Origin: Anagrus nilaparvatae
Taxonomy: Eukaryota > Arthropoda > Insecta > Hymenoptera > Mymaridae
NCBI GenBank assembly: GCA_022575985.1
Contig: JAKSXM010000132.1
Location: forward strand, 13,516,001-13,580,000
Direction: 5' to 3'
DNA: 64,000 bases
This document shows positions 1 to 10,476 of the stretch, piece by piece (within the stretch, counting starts at the first letter, position 1; every line of letters begins with the position of its first letter). Position numbers and translations under genes: made by a program. Below the pieces are notes generated by a model, which had not been told where the DNA came from, did no database searches, and was given only the letters and a program-made list of their open reading frames with translations.

Positions 1-804
1 AAAGTTGTTTTTGCTACTTCTGCTCTATGAGCGTTCAGATTAGGTTCAAATGGGTTTTTTGGGTCGCTGAACAAGAATTTTGGGGAAATTTTTTATTAAA
101 ACTTAATTTTTCACCCTTAAATTCACAAAACTGCCCCTAAAAAGTTGTTTTCGTTCAGATTTGGTTCAAATGGGTTTTTTGAATCGCTGATCACGAATTT
201 CGCGGAATTTTGAATGAAAAATTAATTTAGCACTTTGATATTAGCAAAAACAAAATTTTTTTATATAAATATTTATTATTTTTAAATTTTGAAAAAACCT
301 ATAGGAACCGAATCTTAAGACTGAAAATGCAAAAATAGCAAAAACAGCAAAAACACCCCTTTGAGGGGTAGTTTCTGTTAATTTAAGGGTGAGAAATTAA
401 TTTTTAACAAAAAATACCACAATATTCTTGTTCAGCGACCCAAAAAACCTATTAGGACGGTTTCTGAACGCTTAAACTGCCAAAATAGCAAAAACACCCC
501 CTTTTAGAGGTATATTTTGCTAATTAAGGGGTGAAATATTAACTTTTCATAGAAAAGTCTTCGAAGTTCTTGATCAGCGACCCAAAAAACCTATATGAAC
601 TAAATCTGATCGCCCAAAATTCAAATACATCAAAAATACCCCTTTTTAGGGGTTAGTTTTTGCAAATTTAAGGGTGTTCCACCCATTTCTCATAAAAATG
701 ACCCCGAAATTCGTGATCAGCGACCCAAGAAACATATAGTAGACCAAATCTGGTAGTGGTAGGTGATAATACCGACCCCCCCCCCCCGTATTTTTACTGG
801 AGTA
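1..804. mobile_element. Right part of a modular foldback element
   Basis: Forward modules TTTTTTGGGTCGCTGA at 54 and (variant) 174 and reverse modules TCAGCGACCCAAAAAACC near 433, 575 and 717, with C/G-rich spacers, ending in ACTGGAGTA at 796-804. The left end is outside the window. It is inserted directly before a reverse transcriptase fragment, which it interrupts at a TA. Confidence 0.75.
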
Positions 805-1372
805 TACTGTGGAAGACGAGAGGAAAAAGCGACACGCGATCCGCCAGGTTGTCCTCCTGGTAACGTTGGACGTTAAAATCGCGTTCAACTCTGCCAGGTG
901 GGATGATATAATTCGGTCTCTCGAGCAGGATTTCCAGATACCCAGGTATCTGGGTAACGTCCTGAAGGACTACCTACGGGGCCAGAGACTGCTCTACGAC
1001 ATGCTCGATGGCAGGCGGCAGAGGGGTTTGAACGCGGGCATCGCGCATGGCTCGATTCTCGGACTGGACTTGTGTAATGCCTTTTACGACGTCCTGTTTG
1101 CGCATTCACCTCACGGAAGGAGTTTTTCTGATCGGGTACGCTGACGACGTGGCCCTAACCATAATTGGCAGGGACATGCAAATGACCCAGGAGAAGTTGA
1201 TTCTAGTCATGAGACGGAACCCGAAAACGGAGATCGTACTGCTGACCCTTCGAATGGTTTCCACTGACATCGATGTAAATGTCGACGATGGAGGAAATCC
1301 TCACACAATCCAAGCCAAAACATCGGTTAATCACCTGGTAGTTTTGCTTGATGATAACTTGTCATTTTTTTT
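805..1372 (+). pseudogene. R1-like non-LTR retrotransposon reverse transcriptase fragment
   Basis: The frame from 809 reads VVLLVTLDVKIAFNSARWDD and AGIAHGSILGLDLCNAFYD, RT palm motifs. After a frameshift near 1100 the frame from about 1107 reads EGVFLIGYADDVALT, with the catalytic YADD, then KTEIVLLT. The stretch between MRR and PKTEIV is shorter than in the copy at 9.2 kb (NLWMGEH is missing). Local GC content is far above the surroundings, as expected for a foreign element. 5' end cut by the foldback at 1-804; no endonuclease domain. Dead. Confidence 0.88.
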
Positions 1373-1799
1373 GTCTATTGGTGATTTACTATGTCTATCG
1401 TCAATGTTATTACCTAAATGATTTTTTGTCAGAAACTTCTATTTTACTATTTTTATTGTATCAAGATTTAGAGCATGTCAAACGTACCTAAAATCTACAT
1501 TTTTAATACAAATAAATTTATTTTATCGTAATTTAAAAACACTCGTTTATTCACTAAATACAAAGTACATATTACACAAATTTTAAATATTAAATGTTCA
1601 TTAATCTTATTTATTGACTAGCTAATTTATTTTAATTGCTTAAATTTTTAATGAACTTTATAAATCTATACTTATAATTGATACTTAAAAACTAAATTTT
1701 ATATAGTACGCAATAGTTAAAACTATCAAATGCAAACATAAATAATAATTAACAAAATCAAATAATCAATAACTAACATTAATGATACTGTCATTAAAT
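1373..1799. other. AT-rich spacer, 3' flank of JHBP copy 1
   Basis: AT-rich, with possible poly(A) signals for the minus-strand gene. Nothing else seen. Confidence 0.5.
1610..1615 (-). terminator. Candidate poly(A) signal of JHBP copy 1
   Basis: AATAAA on the minus strand about 185 bases past the stop; another lies near 1517-1522. Weak because the flank is AT-rich. Confidence 0.3.
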
Positions 1800-3024
1800 T
1801 TATACATAACGTTTGTCAACCTGAAGAACCGACACTAAATTCTTAGCATGTTCACGAATTATATCTGTGGACAAATCGTTCAAAATTGGTTGTATGACAT
1901 TGAGGAACTGTTTTGGGTACGAGTTGAATGCCTTTGTAATTAGATTTGCTAAACAGAAAAAAAAATAGATTTATTTTTAGAAATTCAGAAGGTGACATTT
2001 TGTTTGTAAAAAAATTTTATTTACCGATTTGCTGTTGAGCACCATTTGCTGTTACGCGTATTTTTGCTGGACCCACTGTCAAAGAATTAACAAATTTATC
2101 AATGATAAAATGTTCACTGTTATCCTTGTTTTTAACTGTCCGCAATTTGGCTTTCGTCGTGAAAATGACGTCCTCTGCATGTTCAAAAATCAGATTCATT
2201 TATAAAAAAATCAAGTAAATTGCATATTTGATCAATATTTAAAAAAATTTATTACCAAAATTGCCAACGAATTTCCCATCTCCGGGAAGTTTAAATGCTA
2301 GTATTTTTCCTTTCAAGTTATAGTCAGCAGTATTACTAACTTTTGGTACTCTTAGGACGACTCTAGCTTCTAAAGTTTCTGGGTTAAAAAATAAATCTTG
2401 GATATCGAAGTTTTTTAAGCCTTCGGCCATAAAATTCGTAATGTTGGCTTTAACGTTTAAAAATGGAAAATTCCTGTAGAATTTAATTTGCGGTATAACG
2501 TCAGGGTCAAGTCTAGGTATTTGAGGATGGTCTAAGCCTTGAGATAGGGCTGTTTTAAAATTGTCGAATTTGTCTCTGACGCATTGATTAAATACTTTCA
2601 AATCTAATCCTCGTTTACATCCTGTAATTCCACCCGCTGCAAAAAATTTTTAAATTTTATTCAAGGTTAAAGGAAACAAAATATTATTCGTAAGAGTTTA
2701 AAATTAAAAATTCTTCAATTTCTTAAAACGAATTTCTGAGTAATTTTTGAGAATTATAAATTTATAAATTTCGATTTATTTCGGTTCTTTGGAAACCAGT
2801 GCAAGTCTGATCAGTAGAATGTACTGTTTTACAATTTTTTTTATAGAGATATCAATGTCTGTATATTAAATAATAAACCAAAATATAATAATAGTTCTAT
2901 TTTATAAGCTAAATTATAATTTTTTTTTCTAAATTAAAAGAGATTAATTTGTTAAGTACTTACTTATTTCAGCAAATGATTTATGAACAAATGCAAATAT
3001 GCAAATTACAATTAGAAATCTCAT
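1800..3024 (-). CDS. takeout / juvenile hormone binding protein (JHBP)-family protein, copy 1
   Basis: Four exons on the minus strand: 2964-3024, 2256-2636, 2025-2174, 1800-1948 (741 nt, 246 residues). All introns are in phase 1 and GT..AG, a regular layout shared with the other two copies. Residues 1-20 (MRFLIVICIFAFVHKSFAEI) are a signal peptide; the mature protein starts near GGITGCKRG and has the two N-terminal cysteines of the family (GCKRG and NQC). IPRLDPDVIPQI, LEARVVLRVPKVS and ADYNLKGKILAF fit the JHBP/takeout fold, a secreted hydrophobic-ligand carrier. The frame is unbroken. It is clearly diverged from the pair at 28-34 kb (for example KFDNFKTALSQG against KLDNFKPVLAKG). The ligand cannot be told from sequence. 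Confidence 0.92.
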
Positions 3025-3092
3025 TTTTCAAATTTTTATATAGATTAACATCAATTTTCAAAACTAGAATACTTAAATTTTTTATAATTTCT

Positions 3093-3101
3093 CCTTATAT
3101 A
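3093..3101 (-). promoter_or_regulatory. TATA box of JHBP copy 1
   Basis: TATATAAGG on the minus strand, about 69 bases before the ATG at 3024; spacing leaves a short 5' leader, as in the other two copies. Confidence 0.5.
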
Positions 3102-5163
3102 TTGTAGCAGTTGTTTATTTAAATTTAAAAAATATGCTTGTCCTATAATTGTATATAATTAAGATTATGTGAAATTTTTTCTTTTCTTTATTATTTATTC
3201 AAATTATATTTAATTTAAGAAAACAAATTTAAAACGAATAACATTTTACTATTGATTTATAGTTAATGCTTGATCGCATGTCATAAACAATAAATATGAA
3301 TTAAATCTGGTACAAGCCGGCTATATCACGTAACTAGTGGAATCTCTTCAGGAGTACTTTTTGAACAAATCGTGAAGTTGATTAAATTAGTGAGGTTTAA
3401 AAGGGTTTTTACCCTTCACACCCCAAATTTTCCACCCCATTAACCCATAAAGTTTATTTTAAGTTTTTTGTTCATAATGAGAGGTCCCAGTAGGTTTTTT
3501 GGGCCGCTCACCGTTTTTTCACCACCAAAACCCTTAAAAAAAAAATTTTTTACTTTTTTATTCTTGAATTGCATACCATTTCTCAAAAAGAAGAACTAAA
3601 TTTAACCCAGATAAAAAATATGCGCACTGATTCACAAAATATGAACATAATTTATGGTAATGGTTGGATTTATGGGCATAAATAATGGTCATATTCAACC
3701 CATCTGATTGACGCTTGACCATAAATAAAACAAATTTTTTTTTTGGATTTTATTGTATAAAATCATCATTTATACCCCTCCAAGGCCCATAGCAAAGTAA
3801 CAAGAACTTTTAACAAGGTCCATAAAAAAGTAACAATTTTTTCCTAAAGTCCAGAAAAAATACAAAAACGAGGTTTATAAGTAAAAAAGTAAAAGTTTTC
3901 AAAAATTTCAAAAATTTAAATTTAAAAAAAGATTTTTTTTATTTTCATTTATTTATTATCATAAATTAACAAAAATAAATAAAATATATTGTATATAGAT
4001 TATCATAAGCTGTATTGAATCACTATATACCCATATAAGTGTATTATTATTATATTTTATAAGTGATGTTTATAATAATTATATTATCATAATCATAATG
4101 CAAAGAATGATCAATTATCCTTTTATTTTATAATTAAAAAACAAGATAGATAATTTTGACTTATTACCTATTTTGCGGATTTCTCGCTAAGTCACGTGAC
4201 CAAATGAAAATCTGAAAAAAATTTGAATTCTATACGTGAAATTTTACTGAGGTATGTCAGTTTTGGTGTCCTTAGAAGGATTCTTCTCAATTTGGCAAAT
4301 TAATTAAAATATATGATTAAAATTCAATAAAAATCAGTAAAATAATAAATAATATTATTCATTAAAATAAATTCTATCATAACTGGGTCGCATATGCTAA
4401 TTTTGTAAATGACAAATTTGTCACATAATAATGCATGTATATTAGCCTGGAATTAAAAAAAATTTCAGATTGTTTGATTAAAACCAAAAAAAATTGATGG
4501 GTTGCAATGAACGTTGAATTATTCTTTTGAGCGAAGAGAAAAGGAGCCCTTTTATAAAATTTAGGTTTTTCTTTATAAGACCCTATAGTGCATCTTAAAA
4601 ATAACATTTCCACTTTCTCACCAAATAATTTCCGGTTGGCCTCAATTTTTTAACTTCTCGTGCTTATTTTATTCTTAAAACCCATTAAACCAAACACCCA
4701 TTTTAATCCGAAAATAACCAATTTTTAAATTGCTTTAAAAATTATTTTACACGTTTCAAAAATATTGTACTTCCAATAGCTCTTTAGAAAATTTATTTTA
4801 CTCAATAATTCAATAGATTTTATTTTTTTTAACTGCCGAGCTAAAGTATATAATATATTTATACACAACATCCAAGTCAAAGTGACTCTTATTTTTAAAG
4901 TTAAAAAATTAACCAAAAGTTAGAGATTATTTCCGTAACTTCATATTATTATGCTAACATATAAAATATACTTATTTATTTATAAACACATAAAACAAGT
5001 TATTATATACGAATTTGCAAACAAGATGTGCGGCCAGATTGAAAATTTTAATTTTTTTGTTTTGTTCTTTAATATAATTAAAATTGTTAATTTAAAATTT
5101 ATTCCCATTTTTTTTTGACTAATGTTTTAAAATGAATTTTTATTTTTCTTATATTTTACTAAT
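3102..5163. other. Non-coding AT-rich DNA
   Basis: 3300-3900 is repeat-like and includes GGTTTTTTGGGCCGCT at 3494, a variant of the foldback module. The open frames at 4377-4916 are AT-rich and without family features. No gene supported. Confidence 0.5.
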
Positions 5164-6321
5164 AAGGGGAGACCGGAACATTTGGATCACGAAATTACAA
5201 TCTATAGTTCATTTCTGTTGAGATAATACCCAAGATGGCTATCTTGTTTATTTTCTATTTTCCCTAGTTTATTCCAACGCACCTTCTGGGCTCAGAAAGG
5301 CAGTGCTTAATGTTACGACAATGCTATAAAATGGAATTTTTAGGTAATTTTCAAAATAACGCTGTCATATTGCGTTGCAAACAAAATACTTCCGGTTCGT
5401 TTCATTTTTTTCGTATAAGTGCCACCTATCATTCACTGTAAACCACAATTTTTTGTCACTCTCTCATCGCTATAGTTAATAAACCAAATGCCTATTTTTG
5501 GACTAAATGACCAATCTTCAAATTGCTGCTAAAATTGTAATTTTTGATGAAAATGAGTTTTATACGTCTCAAAAATTTGTGTTTAAGTTTCCAAAAATTC
5601 TTTATTCATCCCTTTTATTTTAGACGTTTCCAATATATGGCTCCATGGATATAGTGTTAAAATATGATTTAAAAAAAACCTTTAGTTGAAACTCTATCTA
5701 TAAAATATCATACTTGCTATAGAGAAAATCAACACTTTAGACGCCACGCGTGGTTAAAGTAAGAGTTAATATCCCTTATACTTAAACGTGCAAATATGGC
5801 TGCTAGAAAGTTTATATTTACACTTTGTAGCAGCCATATTGGTAATATAACGTACACTAGCGCCAAAAATGTCAAAATTCGGTGGATGTTGCTGATGTCT
5901 ATATACGAACAATCGAAAAAGAACAAGTAAAGAATTTTTGAAAACTCAGAGCTCATACAATATTTTTGAAACCTATACGACTTATTTATATTAAAAATTG
6001 CAATTTCGGCAGCAATTAAAAAAATTTGGCTTTTTGGGCCAACAATGCGAATTTAATTTATTGATTATATTGGTGAGAGAATCGGTGATAAACAAAAATT
6101 AGACAAACTGGAAGTATTTTGATTGAAATGGAAGATGACAGCGTTATTTGGAAAATTGACTAAAAACCACCTATTTTATAACATCGAGCCTTTCGTTTCT
6201 AGGCCCAGAAGGCGCATTGGAATAAACAAAGGGTGTATTTTGGGTATTTTATCAACACATTAAAGTCATCCGTAACTATATAGATTGAAATTTGGCGACC
6301 CAAATGCTCCGGTCTCCCCTT
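5164..6321. mobile_element. Foldback element with AAGGGGAGACCGG termini
   Basis: Inverted ends AAGGGGAGACCGGAACATTT / AAATGCTCCGGTCTCCCCTT. The arms pair for hundreds of bases (TTCTGGGC...GAAAGGC against the mirrored copy, then the AATACTTCCGGTT core). Centre near 5743. Non-coding. The core is shared with 12515-13280, 20880-21440 and 52600-53070. Confidence 0.85.
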
Positions 6322-9128
6322 GTAAAAGTATTTAAAAATTTTAACTTATAAGGTCACGTATTATGCAAACAAAAAAATCACGGATTTCCAGTTTGGAGGA
6401 CTTCAACTTTACTTAGCTTTGTAACCCTTTTGTTTAAAAAATATAAATAATGAAATAAAAGAACCACAATCTCTCAACCTGATACACATTTATTATTTTT
6501 AAGCATGTAAGGTTTATATTATTTAAATTGAAATTGAGTCCTTGTTTCTTAATATAATAATAATAATATAATATTCAAATATTTACTTTCGTTTTGTACT
6601 TTTAAAGATGACAAAACGATGTAAGAATATTTTTTTACTTTTAAATCTTTTTCATTATATTAGTCTGATTCACAAATAGAAATTCTTTTTTGTTTTTTTT
6701 AAAATACAATATATATAAATATACGTAAATATATAAACAATAAAAATATAGTATAGCTATAGTACGTGAATCTTAATTTTACTTATATTTTGTTGCAGAA
6801 TGATGAGTTTGCGGTGTTTAAGTTTTAAAAAAAGTTTACTTTATTTTTAGACACAAATGGGGCTTTTTCTCATTTCCCTGTCTCTTTTACTTCGAAGAGT
6901 TATTAAAAAGATGTATCATTTATGTTTACATACGTGGGACATTTCACGTTAATTTAGAGTTGTTTAGAATTGATTAACAACTTTTTTTATTCTCGAGAAA
7001 TATGTACTATATGTACATTTTAATTTTTGAAAATTACGCCAGTGTTTTTTTCTTACAGCATTTCAGGAATCTTATTTTTTAATTAATGTCACGTTATTTA
7101 TTTTGAAAAGAGTTTTTGACTAGCTTTTTGTCTCTACTTTAATATGGGTAAGGATTGGGGGTGGGGGGGCTTTGATTAAATATTGGAGAGATTTTGAAGA
7201 TACTTTCATGTTCTGTTTAAAAAAAGCTACTTTGGTTATAGTTGGTTTTATGATTTAATATTTGTAGGGTTCCACTTCAACTAGGCCCCAATTGTACTGA
7301 AGGTTCGCAGAAACAAACTATTTTTTTTCTAATATTAGTTTTCTAAGTCAAATGTTGATTTTCGACAACAATTTTTGTGTTTTTGGCCTACGTTAGTAAA
7401 TTGCCTAAAAATATTCTTATTTTTGTTGCCAGATGCTTATTTTGCGGTTAAAAATATTTTTTCTCTTAGGTGCTTAAAAAAAATTTTACGCAGTCGAATT
7501 CGATTCCAAGATTAAAAATTTAATTTGTATTGCACATATACGAAAAATGACATTTTCCATCATTACGTCTTTCACACACAAAAAAGCTTAATAGTTTCTA
7601 TCTATTTTTTTCTTATAAAAGAAGTGAAAAATCGGAAAAAAATTTCCATAACAGCGTACCATTATTAGTGTGGTTATGGTTATGGTTTTTGTCAAAGATG
7701 TAAGGCACTTTTAGACTATTTTACTACAATTTTTAGAGTTGCTTTTATCTTTTGTTTCTATTATTTAGTATAAAAACATGTTAATTTATTGAAAAAAATA
7801 TATATTTCATTAAAAAATTAATGAAAAAATGTTTTGTAAAATATTTCAATATTTCTAAAATTTAGACATTGAGGTTTTTTGTCTGTAGAGCAGTACTATG
7901 GGCAGTAAACCTGTAAAAATTCTTGATGGAATTTATTTACGAAGAATGAATTATGTGTTAAAATGACTCACATAAATGACATGTCAAAAAAAAAGGATAA
8001 TAAGAAATGTACGTGTTTTTGCAATAATGAGGGTTGATTTTTTGCATTCTAGATACGCATTTAAGACCAAAATTCTTATTTTGTATACATTGTTATACAT
8101 ATAATTCGTTATTGATTTTTTATTTGCTTAACTTTTTTAACGAATAGATGAGAAAATAATTTTATTTTAATACTTACTGTTAGTTCCCGTATTGATTAAT
8201 AAATTTCATTATATTGGTATTCTTCCCTCTTACTATATATGCTTATATTTAACTATGAAAAAAAAACTACAATAATTAGAAGCAAAACACTTGAAATATC
8301 TCCTGACTTTATAGTATTTATATAGATACAGATTTAAAAAACAAAAATTTTGCAAAAGGATCTCTTCTGACAGCTCTCAAATTTTATACGAGTTTTTGTA
8401 CATGTGAATGATGATTCTTCTTATATTTGTAGCTCCTTAGGTTCAAAAATGCCAAAATTAGACTAATTTAAAATTTTTTAGGAGTTTTATAGTTTTTTAG
8501 CCATTTAAAAAAAAAAAAATTTATTAAACCCAGAAACTGAATGAACACATAAATTCAAGCAAAAATTAGTTTTTAATTTTTAACTAGATTATTGTTATTA
8601 TAATTATATCTTTATTTGTCTTTTCATAAAATTATACAGTTATAAATTAAGGATTATACCTTAAATGTAAATATAAATTGCATATTATGATATTTTTAGT
8701 ATTCACTTTTTGGTTATATAAACTCAAGGATAAAAATTCTATATTTGTATATGTATAATTAGTCTGAGTGAAGCTTGCGTTAGCATAGTTTACTTAAGTT
8801 ATATCCCCGCAGGAAAATGATATAAGGCGAGTTAGTTTGCGCTTTATTGATCCTATGAATAATTTTTACACTATAGTATATAAAATTTCATCAGGGTTTT
8901 CTCTATTATTTTATATTTTATATATTTTTTACCAAAGTTATTTAATGAATTTTAATGATAATTTTAATTTTAATTTTCATGACGCGAGTCAATTTTTATA
9001 TTATTTCTATACTATAAAAATATGCATATTATGTATGTGTCTAATTTATCGTTATATTATTGAGTATTTTATTGGCCATTTTATCAAAGTTATTATTAAA
9101 TTTATTATTTACTATTATTTATTATTAC
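6322..9128. other. Non-coding AT-rich DNA
   Basis: G-rich tract at 7156-7170, otherwise homopolymer-rich sequence. No gene, RNA or clear element seen. Confidence 0.5.
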
Positions 9129-9790
9129 GCTAACGACGTGGCCCTAACCTTAACTGGCAGGGACATGCAAGTGACCCAGGAGAAGTTAAATCTAGTCATG
9201 AGACGGATCAACCTCTGGATGGGTGAGCACATACTCCAGCTTCCGATTCCGAAAACAGAGATCGTACTGCTGACCTATCGAAGGGTTCCCACCGACATTG
9301 ATGTAAATGTCTACGATGGTGGAAATCCTCACATGATCTAAGTCAAAACATCGGTTAAGTATCTGGGATTTCTGCTTGAGAACAAGTTGAAATTCTGGGA
9401 ACGATTTCAGAGGTCGTGTAAAAAGGCCACGTCAGTCGCACCCTTCTTGTCAGGAGCGCCCGCCCTTCCCGTTCTGGTGGCCGGAGAGAGTGGTACCAAA
9501 AATGCAACGGTGTCCTGAAAATTGAAACAAAGTAGCAGAGTACGCAAGGGCCAGTATGTTAATGAAGAAAGATGGCTTCCTATTGTAGAAGGTTCCCCCA
9601 TTCCTGGGCAGAGAAAGGGCAGCGGCCAGTTGCCTAGGCTGCGCGTCCCAAACTGGAGATATACCTGAAAAGGGAGTCCTGGTTTTGGGGCAGAAAACAC
9701 AGAGGGGGGTTTAAAGTGTGTTTAGGAATCTTGCACTCGGTACCGGCCAAGTCTCCTAGTTGTATTTTGTACAGCTGGGCGGTCATGGAA
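9129..9790 (+). pseudogene. R1-like reverse transcriptase fragment, second copy
   Basis: Starts abruptly at YANDVALTLTGRDMQ, so the first catalytic Asp of YADD is Asn. It continues KLNLVMRRINLWMGEHILQL, KTEIVLLTYRR, a stop at 9339, then VKYLGFLLENKLKFWE. After about 9410 the sequence stays GC-rich but frames break often. Strong similarity to 1140-1340, so same family. The open frame that runs in from 9060 is AT-rich host DNA and not part of the element. Confidence 0.82.
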
Positions 9791-10213
9791 ACATCTCATA
9801 ATTGATGCAAGATTCACATACATATTTCCTCCGTAAAACTAACAAACAAAAATTATAAAATATAAAGTAATTATTTTTATTTTATATTTTATTTCATTTA
9901 TAAATAAATTTTTATCTTCACTCAGACTTCTCATTATTTATAATGAATTACTAGTAACACATATTTTTATTTAATTGAGGTTAATCAATTAAAATTATTT
10001 TATATGTATGTACTTTTTTTTAAATAGGTATTCATATAAAATTATTATTATTAAAAACAACAAAATTAAAACAAATTATAATTATAAATAATCAAATAAT
10101 TTAATTAATTCATAAAATATAATAAATTTGATAATTATACAATAAAATTTTAATATTTATTTAATTTATCAAATAAATTAAAATAATTAATTAATTAATT
10201 TTTTTTTTTTCAG
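9791..10213. other. AT-rich DNA upstream of Apc exon 1
   Basis: Over 80 percent A/T with TTAATTAATTAATT runs, ending in a T tract and acceptor. Likely a 5' intron of Apc. Confidence 0.45.
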
Positions 10214-10307
10214 TTAACAGAAAATATGTATAGAAGAATGAAAGTTAAAATTATTAAAACAGATTATAATTATTTATTATAATACATAATATTATAAAAA
10301 TATAAAT
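10214..10307 (+). other. Apc 5' UTR exon segment
   Basis: A long T tract followed by CAG at 10211-10213 is a good 3' splice acceptor 94 bases before the Apc start codon. This suggests at least one non-coding 5' exon further upstream, which I cannot locate in the AT-rich DNA before it. The ATG at 10308 is preceded by AAAT, and the reading frame immediately gives the conserved coiled coil, which decides the start. Confidence 0.5.
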
Positions 10308-10476
10308 ATGGAAGTATCAGATAATAATTATGATGATCTTCTCGTACAGGTACGAGAATTAACAAATGAAACTATGATATTACAAAGGCAATTATCAGCA
10401 TCTGATTTATTTAGTAACAATATTCATTCATCTGACGTCAATCATAATCTAAATTTATGTAATAATGATAATATTG
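10308..10476 (+). CDS. Apc: Apc exon 1: N-terminal coiled coil
   Basis: Encodes residues 1-56 and ends in phase 1 at the donor G|GTAAGA. Residues 8-21 (YDDLLVQVRELTNE) align with the human APC homodimerisation coiled coil (YDQLLKQVEALKME), with leucine/valine heptad positions kept. It should mediate parallel dimerisation of the scaffold. The following 30 residues are Asn/Ser-rich and not recognised. Confidence 0.85.

Noticed and set aside
8837..9133. 98-codon Tyr/Phe/Ile-rich frame resembling membrane segments
   Set aside because: Composition is that of AT-rich DNA and it runs into an RT relic; no start context or family.
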